Assembly: GCA_024642705.1 (NCBI GenBank)
Contig: JAHEAQ010000005.1
Span: 13,056-77,055 of the forward strand
Source of the DNA: Bacteroidota bacterium
Lineage (GTDB): Bacteria; Bacteroidota; Bacteroidia; Chitinophagales; Saprospiraceae
Direction of reading: 5' to 3'
DNA length: 64,000 nt
Part shown: piece after piece, positions 57,354 to 64,000 of the stretch
Position numbering within the stretch: position 1 is the stretch's first letter
Layout of the letters: each line of letters starts with the position of its first letter
Translations under genes and position numbers: made by a program
The notes under the pieces: model-generated
Told to the model about the DNA's origin: nothing
Database searches by the model: none
What the model saw: only the letters and a program-made list of their open reading frames with translations

Positions 57354-59501
57354 ATGAATACGAAACAACGATATCTTGTTACTTCGGCACTTCCTTATGC
57401 TAACGGCCCATTACATATTGGACACCTAGCAGGAGCTTATTTACCAGCCGATATTTATGTGAGATTTCTAAGATTGATGGAAAAAGATGTTGTTTTCGTT
57501 TGTGGAAGCGATGAACATGGAGCTGCTATAACCATTCGTGCACAGAAAGATGGAATTCAACCTCAGGAGGTTGTAGATAGATACCATACAGAATTTTTGG
57601 ACGCATTCAATAGAATTGGACTTTCTTTCGATATTTACCATAGAACGTCATCTAAACTTCATCACGAAACCTCTCAAGAATTTTTCAGAAATTTGAATAA
57701 TAAGGGTGAATTTATTGAAGAAGAATCTGAACAATACTTTGACGAGAAAGCTAACCAATTTCTTGCGGATCGATACATTAAAGGTACTTGCCCAAAATGC
57801 GGTTTTGAAGAAGCTTATGGTGATCAATGCGAAAATTGTGGAACTTCTTTAAGTCCAATAGAACTCATCCATCCAATTTCAACATTATCGAACGAAAAGC
57901 CAGTGCTGAAAAAGACAAAACATTGGTACTTGCCTTTGGATAAATATGAAGAATGGCTAAAAGTTTGGATTGAAACTGGCGTTTTGGATGGAAATGAATT
58001 GCATGATCCCAACGATTGGAAAAATCATGTATTAGGCCAATGTAAGTCTTGGTTGGATAGTGGTCTTCAAAAAAGAGCAATGACAAGGGACTTGGATTGG
58101 GGCGTTGACGTACCACAAGAAATTCCAGGCTCAGAAGGAAAGAAATTATATGTTTGGATGGATGCTCCAATTGGATATATTTCAGCAACAAAGCAATGGG
58201 CTATTGATAATAATAAAGATTGGAAACCTTATTGGCAAGATGAAAATACAGCATTGATTCATTTCATTGGAAAAGACAATATCGTATTTCATTGTTTAAT
58301 TTTCCCATCTATACTTAAGGCTCACGGTGATTTTATCCTTCCATTGAATGTACCTGCAAATCAATTTGTTAACCTTGAAGGGAGGAAAATTTCTACCTCG
58401 AAAAATTGGGCTGTATGGGTAAATGAATATCTGGATGAGTTACCAGGAATGGAAGATGAATTGAGGTATTATATGATAAAAAATATGCCTGAGGCTAAAG
58501 ACAGTGAGTTTACATGGAAAGGTTTTCAAGATGCTGTTAATAATGAATTGGTTAACAACTTGGCTAATTTCATCAATCGTGTGGTAGTATTAACTAATAA
58601 GTATTATGAAGGAGTTGTTCCAGAAATAGATGAAAGTTTGATGTTTGATGTGCCCGGAGATGAAGAAATGCCAGGTTTTCATGACTCTGAATTATTAGAA
58701 TTGCATGATCTATTGCAAGAAAGTTCAGAATGCATTCGCAATTTCGATTTTCGAAACGCACTGAAGATAGTAATGGAGATTTCTTCAAGGGGAAATCAAA
58801 TTTTACAGTTTAATGAACCTTGGAAATTAATCAAAGAAGATGAAGAAACAGTTCAGGTTGTGATGAATGTTTGTTTACAATACATCACTGCGTTGTCAAC
58901 TGCATTGTATCCTTTTTTGCCATTTACATCTGCAAAAATTAGAACCTTACTAAACTTAGAGCCTATTAATGAGCATAACGAATATGTGGAGATGCTTAAT
59001 AATTTGTGCGAAGGATTTCATCTTATTCCAGAAGGCCATAAAATTGGAGAAGCAAATCATGTTTTTTCAAGAATTTCAGACGAAGTGATAACTGCGCAAA
59101 TAGAAAAGTTAAAACAAACAGAAGTTCAGAAAACTAATGAAAATCAATCCTCAAAAAATATAACACCTTTCAAAGAAGCTATAAATTTTGATGATTTTAC
59201 CAAAATGGATATTAGGACTGCAACAATCATTAATGCAGAAAAAGTAGCAAAAGCTGATAAATTATTAAAACTTACTTTGGATTTAGGCAATGAACAACGG
59301 ACAGTTGTGTCAGGGATTGCCCAATTTTTTGCTCCCGAAGAATTACCAGGAACAAATGTAAGTGTTTTAGTAAATCTATTACCTAGGAAAATAAAAGGCA
59401 TAGAGTCTAATGGAATGATATTAATGGCTGAGAATTCAGAAGGTGTTTTAAGTTTTGTAAGCCCTGCTCAAAATTGGGAAAACGGTTCCATAGTTAGATA
59501 A
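57354..59501 (+). CDS. metG: Methionyl-tRNA synthetase with C-terminal tRNA-binding domain
   Basis: This 715-residue class I synthetase has HIGH (21-24), a zinc site with Cys146, Cys149, Cys159 and Cys162, and a KMSKS-equivalent loop GRKISTSKNW. After the anticodon-binding helices a linker (about 575-610) leads to an EMAPII/Trbp111-type OB domain (612-715: FDDFTKMDIRTATI, VSGIAQFF, NLLPRKIKGIESNGMIL), which aids tRNA binding and dimerisation. Length and organisation are as expected. lnt starts one base after the stop. Confidence 0.97.
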   Translation: MNTKQRYLVTSALPYANGPLHIGHLAGAYLPADIYVRFLRLMEKDVVFVCGSDEHGAAITIRAQKDGIQPQEVVDRYHTEFLDAFNRIGLSFDIYHRTSSKLHHETSQEFFRNLNNKGEFIEEESEQYFDEKANQFLADRYIKGTCPKCGFEEAYGDQCENCGTSLSPIELIHPISTLSNEKPVLKKTKHWYLPLDKYEEWLKVWIETGVLDGNELHDPNDWKNHVLGQCKSWLDSGLQKRAMTRDLDWGVDVPQEIPGSEGKKLYVWMDAPIGYISATKQWAIDNNKDWKPYWQDENTALIHFIGKDNIVFHCLIFPSILKAHGDFILPLNVPANQFVNLEGRKISTSKNWAVWVNEYLDELPGMEDELRYYMIKNMPEAKDSEFTWKGFQDAVNNELVNNLANFINRVVVLTNKYYEGVVPEIDESLMFDVPGDEEMPGFHDSELLELHDLLQESSECIRNFDFRNALKIVMEISSRGNQILQFNEPWKLIKEDEETVQVVMNVCLQYITALSTALYPFLPFTSAKIRTLLNLEPINEHNEYVEMLNNLCEGFHLIPEGHKIGEANHVFSRISDEVITAQIEKLKQTEVQKTNENQSSKNITPFKEAINFDDFTKMDIRTATIINAEKVAKADKLLKLTLDLGNEQRTVVSGIAQFFAPEELPGTNVSVLVNLLPRKIKGIESNGMILMAENSEGVLSFVSPAQNWENGSIVR

Positions 59502-59502
59502 A

Positions 59503-61284
59503 ATGGATAAAAAGTTAAGGTTTCAAATATTAAAATGGATAGGTGTTCTAGTTTCATTAATTGTAATATATATTAATGGTTCTGAAATGCTTCATTTAGA
59601 TTTTTGGGGCTATCGACCGCTTTATTTTTTTATGGCATGTTGGATTTTTATCATGCTATTAATGGAGCCCTTTTTTTCAAAACATCCCAAGAAATACAAA
59701 CTTCTTGCCTTAGCTACTCTTTCTGGCTTTATTTTATACATCGGTTTTCCCACAAAACCTGTAACACCTTTTATGTTTATTGGTCTTATTCCATTGCTTT
59801 ATGTGGAAGACCAATTATTTAAATGGAAGGAAACCATTACTCGATGGGAGGTTTTCAAATTTGTATTTCACGCATTTGTAACATGGAATATACTGAGCAC
59901 ATTTTGGGTTGCTAACACAGCATTCATTCCGAGTATTGTTGCTTTTACATTGAATTCAGCCTTCATGGCAATTCCTTGGGTAGGATATCATTATGTAAGG
60001 AAAAGGTTAGGCGATAGATATAGATATCTTGCTTTAATTTCTTTTTGGCTATGTTTTGAATGGATACACCTCCAATGGGAAATATCTTGGCCGTGGTTAA
60101 TTCTAGGTAATAGTTTTGCACAATATCCATTTTTGGTACAATGGTATGAATACACAGGCCATCTTGGAGGCACACTTTGGATTTTAATAATGAATATTTT
60201 ACTTTATATTTTCATAGAAAAACTAAGAACCAGAGTTGAATTAAAGGTGAATGATTTAATGATACCAGTATTTACATTATTCGGCCCTTTAATGTTATCT
60301 GCAATAATGTATGTAACCTATCAAGAAAAAGGAGAATTAAGAAATATTAGCATTATACAGCCGAATTACGAGCCACATTATCAAAAATTTGAAGTTTCTG
60401 ATGCCGAACAATTGAGAACATTTGTAAGACTAAGCCAGGAATGTATAACTGATTCTACGGATTACATCTTGTATCCTGAAACCATATTTGGTTATTATGA
60501 TATTGAAAAACTGAACAATGAACCTACCATTCAAGTGCTCAAGTCTGTTTTGGATTCATTTCCACGAACAAATATGATTGCTGGTTTATCTACTTTCAAA
60601 GTTTTTAAAGATGGAGAAGTCAAATCTGGTGCAGCAAGGCAAGCTAACATTGGAGGAGAAAATAAATGGCTCGAAATTCAAAATGTTGCCGTTCAATTTC
60701 CTTCAACAGACAAAAGCAATTATTCAGTTCACATTAAATCAAAATTGGTTCCGGGGGCGGAAATATTTCCATATAAAGATTTATTATTTTTTCTAAAACC
60801 TATTATTGAAAAGGCTGGAGGTTCCGTGAGCGGACATGGAAGACAAAATGAAAGAACAGTATTTGAAAATCAGTATGGCGAAAAAATTGCGCCAGTAGTT
60901 TGCTATGAGTCCGTTTATGGTGATTATGTGGGACAATACATGAGAAAAGGTGCAAATGCTATTTTTATCATGACCAACGATGGATGGTGGGACAAAACAC
61001 CCGGTCACATTCAGCATTTGAAATTTGCAGGATTGAGAGCCATCGAACATAGAAGGTCAGTAGCGCGGTCCGCGAATACAGGCATTTCAGCATTTATTGA
61101 TCAACGAGGGAATATCCTAAGTAGAACAAATTATGGAGAGGAAGCAACTCTGAATGGTAGTATAAGATTTAATAAAGAATTAACTTTTTATAGTAAATGG
61201 GGGGACTTAATAGCAAGGGTCGGAATATTAAGTTCTATATTATTAATAATTTCATCAGTAATGAAAAGATTTAGGAAAAATTAA
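59503..61284 (+). CDS. lnt: Apolipoprotein N-acyltransferase
   Basis: Lnt adds the third acyl chain to lipoproteins at the inner membrane. The 593-residue protein has about seven N-terminal helices (about 10-280), a periplasmic nitrilase-fold domain (about 310-560) and a final C-terminal helix (about 568-585). The triad is Glu326 (LYPETI), Lys412 (HIKSKLVP) and Cys467 (PVVCYESVYG), with a NDGWWDKTPGHIQHL loop typical of Bacteroidota. It is translated from the metG transcript. It would act on the many lipoproteins encoded in this window. Confidence 0.94.
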   Translation: MDKKLRFQILKWIGVLVSLIVIYINGSEMLHLDFWGYRPLYFFMACWIFIMLLMEPFFSKHPKKYKLLALATLSGFILYIGFPTKPVTPFMFIGLIPLLYVEDQLFKWKETITRWEVFKFVFHAFVTWNILSTFWVANTAFIPSIVAFTLNSAFMAIPWVGYHYVRKRLGDRYRYLALISFWLCFEWIHLQWEISWPWLILGNSFAQYPFLVQWYEYTGHLGGTLWILIMNILLYIFIEKLRTRVELKVNDLMIPVFTLFGPLMLSAIMYVTYQEKGELRNISIIQPNYEPHYQKFEVSDAEQLRTFVRLSQECITDSTDYILYPETIFGYYDIEKLNNEPTIQVLKSVLDSFPRTNMIAGLSTFKVFKDGEVKSGAARQANIGGENKWLEIQNVAVQFPSTDKSNYSVHIKSKLVPGAEIFPYKDLLFFLKPIIEKAGGSVSGHGRQNERTVFENQYGEKIAPVVCYESVYGDYVGQYMRKGANAIFIMTNDGWWDKTPGHIQHLKFAGLRAIEHRRSVARSANTGISAFIDQRGNILSRTNYGEEATLNGSIRFNKELTFYSKWGDLIARVGILSSILLIISSVMKRFRKN

Positions 61285-61330
61285 AAGTTCTTTATTTTTT
61301 AGCCGCGTTATGAATTTACGTTTCGTTTAG

Positions 61331-61338
61331 TAAATTTG
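61331..61338 (+). promoter_or_regulatory. Candidate -7 promoter element of the IPT/kelch gene
   Basis: TAAATTTG followed by TGCC exactly matches TAnnTTTG, 61 nt before the ATG at 61400. No clear -33 TTTG. Confidence 0.35.
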
Positions 61339-61399
61339 TGCCTCTTTACTAAAAGCCAATATTGTCTCTTAAAAAAAGGCAGTTTGTAAATCTAAATTA

Positions 61400-62869
61400 A
61401 TGTCAAGAATATTTTTTGTTGCATTTTTTTCCGTGTTGATGGTTTCGTGTCTGAAGAATGCTGAAAGCGAATTAGGCGTTTCTACAGAAGACATCATTTA
61501 CACTAGCGGGGAAAAGATGGTAGTAACTGGAAGAATTCTAGCTACTGCTGAAGTTGATCTTGTTGACCATGGATTTATAGTTTCAGAAGATGAAAATTTT
61601 ACAAATCCATTTACTGTTTCCTTAGGTGAAAGAAAGACGCCTGGAAGATTTGTTGGTGAATTCGAAAATTTAAATATCGATCGGGAATATTATGTTAAAA
61701 GTTTCGTTCAGGACAACCAAGGAGTTATAGAGGGAAATGTATTGAATTTTAATACTCTTAAACCTATTATCGATGATTTTTCTCCAAGGATTGGGGTTCC
61801 AAATGCAATGTTAACCATTCAAGGTAGAAATTTCACCGAAGATTCAAAAGTCTATTTTGGAGGAAGAGAAGCTACAATTGTTACCAAAAGTGATGAGTCA
61901 TTTATAACAGTGCATATTCCAGCGATTGCAAATCAAATATTTGAAGAGATTTCCATTGTAATGAACGGAGAAACATTTGTTAGTGATATACCATTTGAAT
62001 ATGTAATTGGAACTTGGGAAAAAGAATCCATTTCTCCAATAGATTTTAGTACTGTTGGTGGAATAACATTAAAAGATGGCGATGATGTGATTTATGGATT
62101 AGGTGGTATCAATGGATTTGGCCCATATGTTTCAGATCTAGGTAAATATAATACAGTCAATAAAACTTGGAGTAAAGGTTCTCTACCGGGCTTTGCAACA
62201 GGATATAGTTTTTCATGTGATGGGTTTATAGGTTCTGGGTCTTCAATATTTATTAGGCCTAGTGATCGATCTTATTCATTAAGTACTGATTTTTATGCCT
62301 ACGAAAATGGAAAATTTAAATATGAAGGCAAGTTACCATTTCGATTGCTTAAGGCATCTGCAACTAGGATTTCTGATCGCATTTATGTTTTTGGTGGCCT
62401 AACTGAAGATGTAAAAAATAGCTCAAAAGTATATGAATATAATATTGGCACCAAAACATGGAAAGAATTAGCAGCATTACCTGAAAAATTAGTAACAAAC
62501 TCTGATTATCCCTCCTTTGTTTATAATGGAGATATTTATTTTATTGGATCAGACCAATTTTTATATAGATATTCTGTTTCAGTGCAAGAAACTGCTAAGT
62601 TAACTTTGTACCCTACAACTATTTCGGAAGGAGGTGTTGCTTTAGTGTTAAATGACAAAGTTTATATTGGTGTTTTCAAAGACAAAAGATTGCTTTATGA
62701 ACTGGATCTAAAAACTTTAAATTGGAAAGAAAAAACTGGCTTTTCCGGACAAGTAAGGGAAGAGATCACTGCTAAATGGGTTGAAAATGGGAAGTTGTAC
62801 ATATTAAAGAATGGTATTTTTAGTTTAGAGAATTCTACAGTTTGGAGCTTTTCACCAGATGAATATTAA
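61400..62869 (+). CDS. IPT/TIG and kelch-repeat lipoprotein
   Basis: The 489-residue product has a lipoprotein signal (MSRIFFVAFFSVLMVSC, Cys17). A beta-sandwich region (about 25-120) is followed by an IPT/TIG domain (about 127-205: PIIDDFSPRIGVPNAMLTI, SDIPFEYV) and a kelch-type propeller (about 225-480), with motifs such as RISDRIYVFGGL and YNIGTKTWKELAALP. It is probably a surface or periplasm-facing lipoprotein. The adjoining TonB-dependent receptor gene starts within or 4 bp after its end, so the two likely act together. Confidence 0.82.
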   Translation: MSRIFFVAFFSVLMVSCLKNAESELGVSTEDIIYTSGEKMVVTGRILATAEVDLVDHGFIVSEDENFTNPFTVSLGERKTPGRFVGEFENLNIDREYYVKSFVQDNQGVIEGNVLNFNTLKPIIDDFSPRIGVPNAMLTIQGRNFTEDSKVYFGGREATIVTKSDESFITVHIPAIANQIFEEISIVMNGETFVSDIPFEYVIGTWEKESISPIDFSTVGGITLKDGDDVIYGLGGINGFGPYVSDLGKYNTVNKTWSKGSLPGFATGYSFSCDGFIGSGSSIFIRPSDRSYSLSTDFYAYENGKFKYEGKLPFRLLKASATRISDRIYVFGGLTEDVKNSSKVYEYNIGTKTWKELAALPEKLVTNSDYPSFVYNGDIYFIGSDQFLYRYSVSVQETAKLTLYPTTISEGGVALVLNDKVYIGVFKDKRLLYELDLKTLNWKEKTGFSGQVREEITAKWVENGKLYILKNGIFSLENSTVWSFSPDEY

Positions 62870-62873
62870 ACCT

Positions 62874-64000
62874 ATGATAAGAATAATAATCACATCACTT
62901 ATAATTGCTTTCAGTATTCTTCAAATTGAAGCACAAGGACGTATCATAGGTCTGGAAACAAGTGGAAATGGTCCTTTTTTAATAAAAGGAAAAATTGTAG
63001 ACGACGAAACCAGAGAGCCAATTATTGGTGCAAATGTGTTTATCGAATCCCTTCAAATTGGTGAAAGTGCCGATGAAGAAGGCAAATTTGAACTATCAAT
63101 ACCAAAAGGTCTTCATCAATTAAGAGTGTCGAGTATTGGATATGAAGAAGATAATATACTAATTGATATTCGAGGCAGAGGATCAATAACTATAAGACTT
63201 ATGCAAAATATCAATCAACTGGATGAGATTGTAGTCACAGCAGTTGATCCTGACGCTAATATAAGGAATGCAGCAGCTGGTGTTGAAAAGATTTCAATGA
63301 AATCAATTGAAGGATTACCACCTTTTGTGGGAGAAGTTGATGTATTAAAATCAATTACACTTTTGCCAGGTGTAAATTCAGCTGGAGAAGCTTCCTCGGG
63401 ATTTAATGTAAGAGGAGGTGGATACGATCAGAATTTAATATTATTGGGTGGTGCCCCATTGTATAATCCATCTCATCTTTTTGGATTCTTTTCAGCATTT
63501 AATTCTGATATGATCAATAGCGTTACCTTATTTAAAGGTGGAATTCCATCAAATTACGGAGGTAGAGCTTCTTCTATTTTGGATTTGGATTATGCCAAAG
63601 GTGACATGCAAAATTGGAGTGGAAAAGCTTCGGTAGGCACTATTTCAGCAAAAATATCTGGTGGAGGCCCTATTATTAAAGATAAATTATCAGTTTTGGG
63701 TGGAGTTAGGGTATCTTATTCAAATTATTTGTTGGGATTAATTAAAGACCCAAATATCAATAACAGTGCTGCTCAATTTTATGATGGTAATATTGTTTTG
63801 AATTATAATATTAGTGATAAAAGTTCAATTGATTATACTGGATATTTAAGTTCTGATGCTTTTAATTTTGCTAGTGACACCACTTTCGCTTGGGGAAATC
63901 AAAACCATGTATTGACTTGGAAATATGCTTTCAATGATAAGTTCTTTTTGAAATCTTCGATTGTAAGTAGCCAATATAATTTTTCAATCCTAAATAATTC
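62874..64000 (+). CDS. TonB-dependent receptor, partial (3' end beyond the window)
   Basis: The frame stays open to the window end, so about 375 residues are visible. The ATG at 62874 gives a neat signal peptide (MIRIIITSLIIAFSILQIEAQ); an in-frame ATG at 62859 is an alternative and would overlap the upstream gene by 11 bp. A carboxypeptidase-regulatory-like domain (36-111) and the DEIVVTA transition (117-123) lead to a plug domain (about 140-240: LPGVNSAGEASSGFNVRGGG) and the first barrel strands. It resembles receptors often followed by a DUF4249 lipoprotein; what follows here cannot be seen. Confidence 0.88.
   Translation, partial: MIRIIITSLIIAFSILQIEAQGRIIGLETSGNGPFLIKGKIVDDETREPIIGANVFIESLQIGESADEEGKFELSIPKGLHQLRVSSIGYEEDNILIDIRGRGSITIRLMQNINQLDEIVVTAVDPDANIRNAAAGVEKISMKSIEGLPPFVGEVDVLKSITLLPGVNSAGEASSGFNVRGGGYDQNLILLGGAPLYNPSHLFGFFSAFNSDMINSVTLFKGGIPSNYGGRASSILDLDYAKGDMQNWSGKASVGTISAKISGGGPIIKDKLSVLGGVRVSYSNYLLGLIKDPNINNSAAQFYDGNIVLNYNISDKSSIDYTGYLSSDAFNFASDTTFAWGNQNHVLTWKYAFNDKFFLKSSIVSSQYNFSILNN

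Noticed and set aside
1-64000. tRNA, rRNA, CRISPR arrays, prophage or intact transposases
   Set aside because: None was recognised in the intergenic spaces on either strand. The gaps are short and AT-rich; a tRNA or Rfam scan would settle it.

Overview
The window is about one-third G+C and looks like a chromosomal segment of a free-living member of the Bacteroidota. The evidence is type IX secretion (T9SS) components and cargo (PorD, PorP/SprF, a PorE-type OmpA protein, a type A and a type B sorted protein), the bamD-rpoZ-coaBC-porD block, a six-subunit Na+-NQR, relaxed lipoboxes, and upstream motifs matching the Bacteroidota promoter (-33 TTTG, about 19-20 bp, -7 TAnnTTTG). The gene content would suit the Saprospiria/Chitinophagia side of the phylum, but that is only an impression. 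No rRNA, tRNA, CRISPR, prophage or intact insertion sequence was seen.

Layout. 0.1-6.2 kb: an Asp-box propeller protein, an alpha/beta hydrolase, two overlapping lipoproteins and hypothetical envelope proteins, with a possible small repeat element at 4.1-4.3 kb. 6.4-16.7 kb: mostly minus-strand housekeeping (lon, parE, hemolysin III, obg, adk, NlpC/P60, ribosomal protein L25) plus cvpA. 17-26.2 kb: dnaE, then a 1519-residue adhesin-like T9SS protein and a thioredoxin-SPOR protein. 26.5-35.2 kb: fabH, efp-accB-accC, an MsbA-like ABC exporter, a T9SS cargo, a small barrel protein and a PLP enzyme. 35.2-39.0 kb: minus-strand operon bamD-rpoZ-coaBC-porD-purN. 39.4-45.9 kb: a membrane-anchored glutamate-synthase-like protein, metF, an M14 peptidase and a DUF2279-like protein. 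46.2-49.3 kb: porP/sprF plus a porE-like gene. 49.5-56.6 kb: pnuC and nqrABCDEF with a strong terminator. 56.7-64 kb: a HEAT protein, metG-lnt, an IPT/kelch lipoprotein and a TonB-dependent receptor cut off by the window end.

How the genes fit together. Envelope biogenesis dominates: fatty-acid initiation (AccB, AccC, FabH), a lipid-A-type flippase, lipoprotein N-acylation (Lnt), outer-membrane assembly (BamD) and T9SS secretion. NQR would supply a sodium gradient and PnuC a precursor of NAD. Most of the window is ordinary core genome. The points most worth a second look are an NqrA with an added N-terminal membrane anchor, a thioredoxin-SPOR fusion, a cohesin-like domain in the type B T9SS protein, a diverged repeat shared by two intergenic regions, a bamD mRNA predicted to be almost leaderless, and CoaBC with two conserved active-site positions changed.
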